Shown here in pieces: positions 46,728-57,951 of a DNA stretch of 64,000 nt; position 1 is the first letter of the stretch, and each line of letters opens with the position of its first letter. The stretch covers positions 2,487,504-2,551,503 of the forward strand of contig ML664174.1 in assembly GCA_007570785.1 (NCBI GenBank), in the 5' to 3' direction. Position numbers and translations under genes: made by a program. This stretch comes from Antilocapra americana. Lineage: Eukaryota > Chordata > Mammalia > Artiodactyla > Antilocapridae. The notes beneath the pieces are model-generated. The model was given only the letters and a program-made list of their open reading frames with translations, was not told the origin of the DNA and did not search any database.

Positions 46728-47300
46728 ATTTTTTTTTTTTTATTGTGGTAAAAGTCACATAATGTAAAACATACTATTTTAGCCATATTTAAGTGTACAT
46801 TTCAGTGGCACTAACTGTATCCACATTGTCGAGCAACTCTCACCATCACTCCTGAATTTTTCCCCCTCCTAAACTGAAACTCTGTCCCCATTAAACACTA
46901 AGTCCCTGACCTCTCCTCCCCAGTGCCTCCATGCCCTGGCCCCTGGCATCTACCGATGTACTTTCTGACTCTAGGAGTTTGACTAGTTTAGGTATCTGGT
47001 ATAAGTGGTGTTGAACGGTATTTGTCCACATCTCATGGATATTGGTGTTTCCTTGATGGCTCAGATAGTAAAGAATCTGCCTGCAATGCGAGAGACCTGG
47101 GTTCAATTCCTGGGTTGGGAAGATCCCTTGGAGCAGGGCAGGGCAACCTACTTCAGTATTCTTGCCTGGAGTATCCCATGGACAAAGGAGTCTGGCAGGC
47201 AACAGTCCACAAAGAGTCGCAAAGAGTTGGACACGACTGAAGTGACTGAGCAGGCATGTACGCGATGTATATTGGAATGCATTTTAAGGTTAACTTATTA
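46728..47300 (-). mobile_element. Old L1 3' region, antisense, interrupted by a Bov-tA
   Basis: After a T-tract, 'attgtggtaaaagtcacata', 'gtgtacatttcagtggcact' and 'gagcaactctcaccatcact' match the same series as 34440-34900. A Bov-tA splits the copy at 47046. Confidence 0.8.
47046..47264 (+). mobile_element. Bov-tA SINE, sense
   Basis: It starts 'tgtttccttgatggctcag' and ends in the tail 'gacacgactgaagtgactga'. A near-exact duplication ATGGATATTGG / ATGTATATTGG flanks it. Confidence 0.93.
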
Positions 47301-50300
47301 TATGTCCTACTAACAGATTGTACTTTCTTTTTTTGTTTGTTTGTTTTGTTCCTCCCTCCCCCTGTTCTTCCAGCATATTTGTATGCTGGCAGAATGGTTG
47401 ACTAGAAAGAAATAAATTGATGATTCAAGAGGGAATTATAGAAGGAACAAAATTCCTAGGAAGGTGTGAGAGGTTGGGCTCCAGGCACAAGTAGGAGGTG
47501 GGAGACTTGTTGCTGGTATCAAGAGGGAGACAAGTACAGGGGCACAGGGGTGAGGCGGTGGGTGGAAGCACATGGAGAAGATGAGAAAGTTTTATTCTTA
47601 TTACTTATGTACTTTTTTTCTATATATAAGTCAACAAGAAGAGTGTGAGGAAGGGCCATGAGGTCTGGGAGATTTGAGGAGCTGGAACAATGTGGGAGAA
47701 TGGTTTGCCAAGTTTTGTGGTCACCACTCGGTACAGACTCGTTAGCTCAGTGGTATAATTTTCTATACATGGGCTCAGCATGGAGCCCGTGGAGGGTTGG
47801 GCTTATCTGGAATTAGGGTGAGTAGGAAAGAGGGAGAAAGGGGTGAACAGATAGATGCAAGGGATGGATATGGGGTCGATGACTATGGGCTTATGAGAGG
47901 TGGTGACCGAGAGGATAAGTGGTATGAAGTGTGAAGCCAATGTGTTGGCACCCTGGACCCATGAATTGATGGCATCCTCAGTAAGTTAGAACCAAGCTGG
48001 TTATTACCAGCTGCGATCATTTGATTTTAGCTCAGGTATATCCGTCTTAAAAATAATTGAATAGACACTAAAATAGGAAATGGTGAAAAGCAATGCTAGT
48101 TCTGAGGCTGTTGGATTCGCTCATCTTTCAATAAGTGCAGTTTAATTAGGCTGCAAAGATCCTCCATGATTCATGATGACAGTGCAAATGATACCTTACG
48201 TCTTTTCTACTTCAGTCAGATCAGTCCTGCAAACACTGGGATGGGCCGTTGTGTTTGTTCTTTTTGGCACAAAGGAGATATTCTAAGTGCTTTGCTGTCT
48301 GAAGGGCCTTATCTTGGAGATGGAGTGTGTGTTGTCTCTCTCTCTGGCTGCTGGGAGGAGGCTAAGGCCTTCTGTTTATGCACAAGACCCTCAGGTCGGT
48401 GGCAAACAGAACTGCTCTTGGGAAGACAGCTTATGTCTGGACACTGGCCAGTATGAATTGATGTCCTTTGTATCCAAAAATCACAGGACTGCCTGAAACA
48501 CTTAAGAGTATGTTGACAGTAGGCTCTGAGGTTGAGAGAAATACAGAGTTTCTGGGAATGAGAATAGAGGTTTATTTGTTAGTGCCAAGACAAAGCCAAA
48601 GAGTGGGAAAACCTTGCCTTGGGAAAGAATGTTTTCCATTTTAGCAAAGCGGGAACACATACCCTATCGCTGTGATCCTCACAATAGAAGGATGAGGTGG
48701 GCAGGAAAGATTTTGGAGCCCTCATTTGACCGAGATGGACTCAAGGTCGGAGTAGCCAGTAAACTTGCCCGTGGTCCTGCACACCTGTGTCATGGCATAG
48801 CTTGCTGTGTGTAGGAGCCTCATGGAGAATCTAGGAAGGAGAGGGTCATCTAGTGCAGCCCGAGGACCTGGCATCAGGGTCTGCATGTTTAAGCCCTCTC
48901 CAGGGTACTCTGAAGCTGGAGAGCCACTGGGTCAGTGGAATGGCCTTGCAGTGGCCTGAGGAACTGGGCGGGCCAGCAACTAATATGTCCTCTCTGAGTT
49001 CTTTGTTCTCCAAAGAAAAAGGAAAAATTCTCCCTGAGGACAGGAGAGTGGAAGAGGTGGGTTCTTGAGATGTGTGTTGAAGAAAGGGAGCAGACTATGA
49101 TCTTCAGGGAGATTGAGAGACTGGTAGAGGGTGCCCTGGTGGTTAAGAACCTGAACAAGGTAACCTGGCTTAGATCAGCCCACTTGGGGCCTCAGCCACA
49201 AAGCAACTTTCAACTTGCCATGCCCATCTCAGCCATGGAGTTCTGCCCTTGACAGCGGCCACGGGGTGCTTCTGGGGAGGTTGTGAGCTGGGAAGGTCAT
49301 GAGCATTCTTTCTGCTGTCAGTCTTAAAGATGGCACAAAGCAGGTGCACTAGGTGTGATTGGGCAGTTTGCCCAGCCTCCTCTCAGCCCTTTGGTTTCCT
49401 TGTCTGCATTGGAGAGCAGAAATGTCTTCCCAGAAGTGGACTATTTGGGCTGGACTTGAAGGCTGAATAGAAGTTCCTAGGGTGGGCACAAGGGGAAGTC
49501 ATATTTCATGGATCCTTTTATTCATATGTGAATGGATGGATTCAGTGAGAGTCTTGTTGAGGGAGAGGTAGGGAGGGAAGTCAGAGTAGAGAGAAAGAAA
49601 ATTGGGTGGAGTTTCCCAGGAAAGGAAGGAGTGAGTTTAGGATAGTGCATCTTGTTAGCATCTTGTGAAAATGCAGCTTTTAGGTTCATAGGTCTGGGGT
49701 GGGTGTTTCTAACAAGCCCTCAGGTGATTCTCATGCCCCTGATCCATGGGACCACACTTCATGTAACCAGAGTATAGACTACTTGCTTGACAGGTTTGGC
49801 TGTGAATGGGAGTTGAGAGATGGGTCAGAGAGACCTTTGTGTGCACAAGTGTGAAATGAAAAGAGAGAAGGGGGTTTGAGGGGTGGTGGGGAGAGGGTGG
49901 GTGACAGCAAGTACTTTTCCATGGTCGGGTCAGCGGTCAGGAAAGAAGATGAATCTAAAAAAGGCAGTTGTGACCAGGCAGCAAAGAGGCTTGTGACGCT
50001 AAGGAGCTTACTTCCCACTGTGAACAATGAGAGAGTTTGGAGTTATTTAAGGAGGGGTGGGTTGATACCTCATAACTGATGAAGTAGAAAAAAAAAAATA
50101 TGAACCACTCTTTAAACTTTTTTTGTTTAGAAAGGGTCTTTCCGATGATTTTCTGTGCACACAGAAGTATGCGACAGTAGGAATACCGTCTGTTAGTCCA
50201 ACCACAGAACAAGGCCACCATCTGGTTTGCGGTCTTAGTGGTTTTGATTAGGGTCTCTTTGACTCACAGAAAGGGAAACAGGAGTTAAATAGCTGGTAAC

Positions 50301-53130
50301 TTCCTGAAGGTTCAAATCGTTAATTCTCACAGGAGACTTTTAACCTATTAAGCTTAATAGCTTCCCGCTCAGAGGTAGCAGCTAGGTTTCTTCTTGCATG
50401 AGAACTCACAGGCCGGTCATGGTGGACTGGAGAAGGAGCCAAGGTCTCAGCGTGAAGAGTGAAGAGAATGTTGCATTGATTAATGATGTCTGCTGTCAGT
50501 GTGTTGAAGAGAATCTTGCCCTGATTAATGATGTCTGCTGTCAGCGTGGGATGGAATGGTGCCACCTGTTTGGCTCTCTCAGAAGGGAGGTCAGATTTCA
50601 GGTGATGAATATCCCCTCATACCTATTCCTCAGGCGACCAGAGCCATTTTAGAGATACTCAGTCCTTAATTCCCCCGGTCGTGGAACGGTGTTGATCGCC
50701 ATCTAACCAGAAGAGCTTTGTGAATCTTCAAATGCTTGTGAGGCTCTTGTCTACATTTGCAAAGTACCAGGAAGGGCTTTCCTTTTGCATTACTCTCATA
50801 TCGATGGGTATTTTTGTACTGAATAAACTATGTGTCTTAGGGCATCATTTCTATTAAATCTGAAGACAGATGCTGGTCACTGGAAATAGCCATTGATTTG
50901 CTTCCTCTTGTTCTAGCTCACCTCCTTAATTTATCCAGAGGAAAAAAATAAAGCCCATGTAAAACCAACCCCTCTAGCTTTCTAAATAAACAGTGAGATC
51001 AATTCTCATTCGTGAATTTGTTGGATAAATAGTTGTTTGATTGTAAGGAACAGTCAGATTAATCTTAAGATGAGAATTTGGCAGCTGGAAAATGATCTAT
51101 GGGTTGGACTGAGTGCCCCCCAAAGATGCAGGACGAGTACAGAGCTGGTGCTGCCTTTGTGTTGGGGGTTGGAAGCAAATGCTAAATTAATGCAAGGCCA
51201 GACAGATGGTGCCGGGTTTTGCCATACTCCCATGGAACCTAAGGATGCTTCTCCGTTAAGTAGGATTGGTTCTGGGTGATTTTTGTTTCCTTCTTGTTAA
51301 GGATATTGAAGGATATCAGGGACCTCGGGCTCTCAAGGAGCCTGGGTGAGAGGCTTCAGGGAACCCACTTCACATCACCATCACCCTTATTTTTTCATTC
51401 TCCTGCCATCACAACTTGGAGAGCAGATTAGTGACGTGGAGGAAATGGGGGGTGAAGAGAGAAAATGATGAAAAGGAGTTTGTGAACACTTGTTGGGGCT
51501 TCAGAGTGGGGAGGTAGGGTTGTAGGCATCCTGACTGTGATGCAGTCTGGTGAATGCAAAAGGGGGGCCTTTTCTGCTCTTTTGTTCGTCTAAATAAGGT
51601 GAGCAAGGAGCACTCTATCCTTTCTTGACTGACAGCATAATGGAGGTGTCTGGGGCTGATGTGAAATTGGCTTTGGATGCCAGACATCCTTGTGTGTTCC
51701 TCTCAGAGGCTCCACCCGGGGAGGTGGTGATGAGTTGTCCATCCGGGTAGCTCCCTGTGGGATAACTGGCCTAGCAAGGCTGCGTGGGATGGTGCGCTGG
51801 GGAGAGGGGAAGGACACCTCCTTACCCCAGCCTCTGGCTGAGGAGGTCAGGGGACCTCTGCTGAGATTCTCGGGTGCTGAAGCTCCATAATGTCCACAGG
51901 CTTCCTGCAGCCTCCAGGCCTTCTTGGCGTGGGCTGGACTGGCTCACTCCATGGTGAGTCTTCCCCAGGGTTTTCTAGGATTAGTCACTGACAGATGGTG
52001 AGGACTCGATGCCTGGCTTTGTGTGAGCAAACCTGGCTTCCTGAGGGATTTCGCATGAGGCGTGGAACACTGAGGCCCAGAAAGGTCTTCAGGAACAAGT
52101 AATCACCTTTGTGTGGTGACTGAGACAAAGAGGAACTCAGTGCCCTACATGACAGTGCCTTAGGGAACTTCTTGTGAATAAAAGGGGAATTGCTGTCAGA
52201 TTTAACAGCTTCAAGTATGGAGCTGAACTCAAGCTGGGCCACCACACTTGTGTTGACTGTGTTGGGTGACCATGGCGCGGGGTGGAGGAGGGAGGGAGGG
52301 AAAGAGTCCAAAGGACAAGTGTGTGAGGACATGGCTTCTAGCCCTGGCTCCAGGACTTGCTGTCTGCCTGAGCCATTCTGAGCCTTGGTTTCCTCACCTG
52401 TAAATCAGGCATATTTGTATCTGTCCTGCCTGCCTCACACGATCATTGTGGGGAATCCAAGGAGACCAGTGAGTAGAAAGGTGTTTACTTGAAAACGTTA
52501 TGAGAATTATCATTAAGATGTCTAACTATTGCTTTCTTTAGCCCACACACTAGCTATAGGTGGCTGTTCTGCTCGTATCAGCCTGTGGAACTTCCGGGAG
52601 TCTCTGGCTTTCTAATATGGTGGGGAGTGAGGGCAGGGGGGATCCTTGTTCCAGGGAACCTACATGGAAAGCGTGTTGGAGGTGAGAGAGGGGCTCAGCG
52701 TGGAAGGAGGGTGGAGCAGGATGAGGGTGAGAGGGGACTAGAGGTCAAGCCCAGAGGCCAAGATGGCAGCCTCTCTGGTGGAGAGTCCCCCTCCGGCCCA
52801 CACACCGAGCAGACACGTTGGGCCCAGGAAGCTGCAGATGTGCTCTTGTTGCACAGTGAGGTTTCACACCTATTCACTTCTTTTTTTAGTCACCCTCACA
52901 TTGTTGCATAAACTGTCTGAATTTTTAGTACTGACTCTTTTGAAGACGATTCATTTAAAAAGTAACAGACTTACATGGAAGAGAAGTGAGATAAGACCCC
53001 AGACTCCACTTCTGCCCTTGCTTGTTCAGGCCAGCTCTGGCCCTTCTGTGGCAGGGACTTGCCTAAGTGGGAGTTCTGTCAAGTACCTGGTTTTCTAGAA
53101 TCTTCCCCCAGACCTCTTACTGTTTCTCCT
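47301..53130. other. Long unique stretch with only ancient repeat traces
   Basis: Almost 6 kb without a recognisable Bov-tA, CHR or BovB copy. MIR-like traces occur at about 48660-48790 and 52340-52510. A 45-base tandem duplication lies at 50461-50550. No exon with convincing coding content or splice pairing was found. Confidence 0.5.
50461..50550. repeat. 45-bp tandem duplication
   Basis: The unit GAAGAGAATGTTGCATTGAT... (50461-50505) is repeated at 50506-50550 with about four substitutions. The core 'gattaatgatgtctgctgtc' is identical in both copies. Confidence 0.95.
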
Positions 53131-53134
53131 TTGT

Positions 53135-53620
53135 CACTGCTTTAGTTATCTGTGACCTGTGTAATCCCCTAATGCAGTAGCTTAAAACAACAAACATTTA
53201 TTATGTCACAGCTTGTGTGGGCCAGGAATCTGGAGATGGTTCAGCTGGGTGGTATGGGTACGTGTTCTCTCAGGAGGTGGTGGTCACAATGTTGGATGGG
53301 GCTGTGGTGGTCTCCGGGCTTGACTAGGGTTGAAGATTTTGCTCCAGGCCTGCTCACATGATGCTGGTAGGACTCAGCTCATCTCAGGCTTTTGGACTGG
53401 GGGCCTCAGTTCCTTTCTAGCTGACGGCCAGAGGCTGCTCTCAATTCCTTGTCGTGTGGACCTTACTATAGGGCTGCTCATAATGCAGCGGCTGACTTTT
53501 TTCCAAAGGAGGGAGAGGGAGAGAGGGACAGAGGGAAGGAGGAGGAGGGTGGGAGGGATGCAGAGAGAGAGAGAGAATGAGAAAGAGATCAAAATGGAAA
53601 CCTGAGTGCCTTTTTATTAT
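53135..53620. repeat. Ancient interspersed repeat, paired with 56360-56790
   Basis: 'gcttaaaacaacaaacattt', 'attatgtcacagcttgtgtg', 'tgctcacatgatgctggtag' and 'ctcataatgcagcggctgac' are shared in order with the second copy. The family is LTR/MaLR-like but I could not settle it. A (GA)-rich run follows at 53505-53590. Confidence 0.65.
53505..53590. repeat. GA-rich purine tract
   Basis: GGGAGA/GAGA units, low complexity. Confidence 0.9.
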
Positions 53621-54552
53621 TTAGCCTTCAAAGTTGCATATTGTCACTTCCTTTTTACTGTATCTGTTCAAACAAGTCAGCCCACGTTCAGAGATTGGGA
53701 AATAGCCTTCATCTCTTGGAAAGAGGAGGATCGAAGAACTCGAGGGTATTTTTAAAAGCACCATAGTCACCAACATTACTGCCTGGTGATCATTTCCATC
53801 CTCCGCACGGCTCAGTCTGACTTGCAGAGTCGCTCTCCTGCCTGAGGTGCCAACATCCTTCCTGGATCTGAACATTCTTAGAGAACATGCATGGCTACTT
53901 GACCAGATTCTGGAGCCTCTGCCAGGACCTGTCCCAGCCTTGCAGGTGGGGCTCTGACATCTGGGACTGAAGAGCTCAGTCCAAGGTCAGGAGGAATGAA
54001 CTGGCTTCCAGAGACTGGATGCATCTCCTAGGGCATGGATGGAAAGTGATTCTGGCAGGGCCTCACTTTGGCCATGGAATCTACTTAAAAAGATGACCCC
54101 TGCTATCAACGAATAGAATCAGATAAAGGCAATACTCCTAAGACAGTTTTATATGGTGTTTGCATATAAACACCAAAACTTAACTTGATGTACAAAGCCT
54201 GTGGAAGGAGAAGCATGTTGTGAGATTATCTACTGGTGAATTCTTCTTGCTGAAACCACCCAGTCACCCAGAGAGGGATGAGGGTCCACTACTACTCAAT
54301 TTACCCAGTTCTATTCAGCACTGACTCACAGTGTAATACTCAGTTCTTTTCTTACTGAACCTCTCCCTTGATGTTGGTGGCCATCCCATCCTCTTCCTTG
54401 GATGCCATGAAGGTATCTCTCCAGGTTCTCCTCATTTTGTGACTCCATTGTCTCAGTCTTTCTCACTGGGTTCTCTTCCCGGTGCCCTTTCATGCCTTCA
54501 GTTCCAGTGGTTACCCTCTCCACTATTCTCAACTTTTTATTTTTCACTCTGT
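53621..54552. other. Unique sequence
   Basis: No gene or repeat is recognised. Confidence 0.5.
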
Positions 54553-54564
54553 AGTCTCTCCCTG

Positions 54565-54889
54565 TGGCTTTTCTGGTAGCTTAGCTGGTAATGAATCCTC
54601 CTGCAATGCAGGAGACCCTGGTTCAATTCCTGGGTTGGGAAGATCCCCTGGAGAAGGGATAGGCTACCCACTCCAGTATTCTTGGGCTTCCCTGGTAGCT
54701 CAGATGGTAAAGAATTCATCTGCAATGCAGGAGACCCCAGTTTGATCCCTGGGTTGGGAAGATCCCCTGGAGAGGGTGTGGCGACCCACTCCAGTATTCT
54801 TTCCTGGAGAATTCCCATGGACATAGGAGCCTGGTGGAATATAGTCCATGGGGTTGCAGAGTTGGACCTGAGCGACTGAGCACAGCCAC
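54565..54889 (+). mobile_element. Bov-tA SINE with duplicated tRNA-like head, sense
   Basis: Two tRNA-derived units follow each other (54569-54683 and 54685 on), then a single BovB-derived tail. One duplication AGTCTCTCCCTG at 54553-54564 and 54890-54901 encloses the whole, so the dimer inserted as one unit. Confidence 0.93.
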
Positions 54890-54919
54890 AGTCTCTCCCT
54901 GAGTATCTCACTAAGTGCC

Positions 54920-55410
54920 AAGGCTTCGTCAACCACCCACATCTGATGATTCCTAAATCTCTGTCTCCAGCCTGGTCCTCTCTCCTAAGTATAGCCCTGT
55001 ATTTTCTCACCCACCATGGACAACTCCACTGAATGTCTCATTACAACAAATACAATATGCCAGCATTGAATCTATTGTTACTCATCGAATCTATTGTTAC
55101 TCTCTGCAAGCCTGCTGCCTCCTTCTCAGCTAACAGAGTTATCATTTACCCTGTGTCCCAATCTAAGAATCTCAGTGTCACTTTTTACTTCTCCATTTTG
55201 CTCACACCCATGTCTAGGCAGGCATCATGTCCCATTGACTAATCCTACCTCTCAATTGTTTCCTGCATTTATCACCACTGTTTCTAGGCTGGTCCTGGGC
55301 TAGTGCCCCCACTAGAACATAAGCTGCATAGGAGTAGGAGCTTTTGTTTGTGTTACTCACTGCTTGGCACCAGCACATTGTAAGTGTTCAATAAAAACTT
55401 TTGAAGAAAT
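54920..55410 (-). repeat. L2-like LINE fragment, antisense
   Basis: 'cactagaacataagctgcat', 'gtgttactcactgcttggca' and 'gtaagtgttcaataaaaact' are the antisense L2 3' end. A 19-base tandem repeat of GAATCTATTGTTACTC lies at 55068-55102. Confidence 0.65.
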
Positions 55411-55484
55411 GGATATTGTGATTGGAACTGTCTCCCCTATATCTACCCTCTGTCCTACCACCAGAATAATCTCTCTAAACTATG

Positions 55485-55655
55485 TGTGCTAACTTGCTTC
55501 AGTCCTTGGGATTCTCCAGGCAAGAATACTGGAGTAGGTTGCCATTTTCTTCTCCAGGGATCTTCCCAACCCAGATACTGAACCTATGTCTCTTGTGTTT
55601 CCTGCATTGGCGTGCTTGTTCTTTAGCACTAATGCCACCTGGGAAGCCCGTGGCT
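55485..55655 (-). mobile_element. Bov-tA SINE, antisense, internally deleted
   Basis: The tail complement 'gtgctaacttgcttcagtcc' jumps directly to 'ttgggattctccaggcaaga', so about 50 bases are missing. The end is 'atgccacctgggaagccc'. Flanking TCTCTAAACTATG and TCTCTAAAGCATG. Confidence 0.92.
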
Positions 55656-55679
55656 TCTCTAAAGCATGGGTGCAAGCAA

Positions 55680-56065
55680 ATCAGGTCCCTGCTTAAAAAA
55701 ACTCTGAGGATTTCTCACTACTTACAGGGTCACATTTGGATTTGTATATCTGTATAAGGGGCCCTTCACAATCTTTCCTGCTACCTCTCTAGCATCATCT
55801 TTTGCCATTTCCCTTTTCCCCTGCTCCTCGTGGGCTACCCTGCTTTGCATGGGTGAACCATGCACTTTAAATTTCTTGCAATTTCCTCTCCCTGTACTTT
55901 TCTTTATTCTTTTTCTTAGAAAACTCCTATTCATCCTTCAAGGCCCAGCTTAAATGCTACCTCCTCTTAGTGACATTCCCCAAGCTCCCCATTATTTACT
56001 GCTACTCCTTCTATAAACACTTTATTTCTTCCTCTATTATAGTACTTATTGAATTGTATTATAGT
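55680..56065 (-). repeat. L2-like LINE fragment, antisense
   Basis: 'caaatcaggtccctgcttaa', 'catccttcaaggcccagctt' and 'gctacctcctcttagtgaca' are standard antisense L2 text. It probably belongs with the piece at 54920-55410. Confidence 0.7.
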
Positions 56066-56072
56066 CATTAAT

Positions 56073-56307
56073 GGGCTTCCCAGGTGGTACTAGCAATGAA
56101 GAACCTGCCTGCCAAGGCAGGAGACTTAAGAGACACAAGTTTGATCCCTGAGTCAGGAAGATCCCCTGAAGGAGGGTGTGGCGACACCTCCAGTATACTT
56201 GCCTAGAGAATCCCACGGACAGAGGAGCCTGGCAGGCTATGGTCCATAGGGTTGCAAAGAGCTAGACACAGCTGAAGCGATTTAGCATAGCATAGCAAAT
56301 AGCCATT

Positions 56308-56351
<44 letters not shown>
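56073..56351 (+). mobile_element. Bov-tA SINE, sense, with (AT)n tail
   Basis: It starts GGGCTTCCCAGGTGGTACTA and ends in the BovB-derived tail 'gaagcgatttagcatagcat', then an (AT)n run. ATAGTCAT at 56061-56068 and 56352-56359 encloses the AT tract with the SINE. Confidence 0.92.
56310..56349. repeat. (AT)n microsatellite
   Basis: About 20 perfect AT units in the SINE tail. Confidence 0.96.
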
Positions 56352-56354
<3 letters not shown>

Positions 56355-56359
56355 GTCAT

Positions 56360-56790
56360 CTGGTACTATATAACAAATTACTCTGAGATATAATAGCTGA
56401 AAACATAAATGTTTATTATCCCATAGTTAGTGTGGGTTAGAAATCTAGGTGTGGTTTAAGCTGAGTGCCTTTGGATACAGGTCTCTTGTGACGCTGCAGT
56501 CAAACTGTCATCCAGGGCTATGGTCTCATCTGAAGGCTTAACTGGAGTTTAAGTTCAGTTCAGTGCTAAGCTCACTCACATGATTTTTGGCAGGATTCAT
56601 TTCCTCCCAGGTTATTGGACTGAAACCTCTTCAAGGACGTCTCACAACACAGCAGCTGACTTCCCTAAGAGCAAATGACTGAGAAAGCACAAGACAGAGT
56701 GTCAAAGATGAAACTTCATATTAGGAGTGATATCTTATCACGTTGGTCATATTAAACTTGCTAGAGTTGAATCAGCAAGTCCAACCCACC
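56360..56790. repeat. Ancient interspersed repeat, paired with 53135-53620
   Basis: 'ataacaaattactctgagat', 'ctcactcacatgatttttgg', 'acaacacagcagctgacttc' and 'gcaagtccaacccaccctca' follow the same order as the first copy and extend it to the right. Confidence 0.65.
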
Positions 56791-57938
56791 CTCAAGGAGA
56801 GAGACTTACATGTGCTGATGAAGAGCAGGAGAGTGAGACTGTGGAGTCATCTCAGAGACTGCCTGGCACACCTCCCTAACCTGAGCTCCCCAAGGCAGGC
56901 CCCGTGCTTCATTCACTTTTGAAACTTCAGCACCTAGTACAGTTGCTGGGAGGTATAAGTGCTCAGTGAATTGGGTCAGATTCAGTAGAACTATTTTTCT
57001 GTACAAACCTCATCACAATGAAGCGAGTTGCTAAATCAGAAGAACCCTCAAAATTAGACTGAAAAATGGTTCAAAAAATAAAATGTTAGACCAAGTGTTT
57101 AAGTGTCATGGACACACTCTAAGTCTTCTATTTCTAGACATGTCTATGATTGCTTGCCAGGCTCACATAGAAAAGGCCAGAAAAGCAAGAAAGCATTTTT
57201 CTTTTGACTTGGTACAGATCTGAAATATTTTTGAAAGAAAAAAATGGGACACCATCTCAAATTTCCTTAGATAACTCAAAAACTTAGACCACTCATGAAT
57301 CCATCTTCTGATTCATGGAAGATCAGCAGTTGGAGGATCACAGGCAATCAAGTGTTGATTAGTCACTGCTCTTTTCTGCTACTGCCATCAATGATGCCAT
57401 AAAATCCTCCAGGAAGATTTTAGGATCTCCGCTCTATACAACGATTTCTTCTTCACGATTACTTTTCCAAAGAAAGTTCAGAATCTTTGGCCAGAGCCCA
57501 TGGCTGGATGCTCATGATGTCCAGAGAAGTATGAACTGCATAGCCAATTTCAGAGATTCACAGTGGAAACTGATGTTGGGCTCTGGAGGATGATTCAGGG
57601 TGGCCTCCGTGCACTGCTGTGGGACAAGCATCACTTTGGCAGATAATTGCCTACAATCTACCGTTCCAGCTAAAGATTTAGAAGAAGAGTCAACCTGAGT
57701 TGCTCATGTTGGTGACTCTCTTCTTCCATTCCCTGCCTGGAGATATCTGCCCACCGCTACAAAACCAGCTCAACCAAGATCTAGTATTGCTCATGAGTGA
57801 AACCTTTTCCAAGGCCTCTGCTGCCTGCATATTCTCTGGCAGTTCATTTGTACAGGCCCAGCTTATTGCATCGGTTAGGTGGTATAATTAATGAAAACTT
57901 GACCGCTCTCAGTGTTTAGATTTCTTGTGCTTTTTATC
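56791..57938. other. Unique sequence
   Basis: No gene or repeat is recognised. Confidence 0.5.
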
Positions 57939-57951
57939 TAGGTATTGGTCT

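Noticed and set aside
47745..47830. tRNA-like box A text (GTTAGCTCAGTGGTATAATT)
   Set aside because: There is no matching B box (GGTTCGAATCC type) at the expected distance and no cloverleaf can be drawn, so it is not a tRNA gene.
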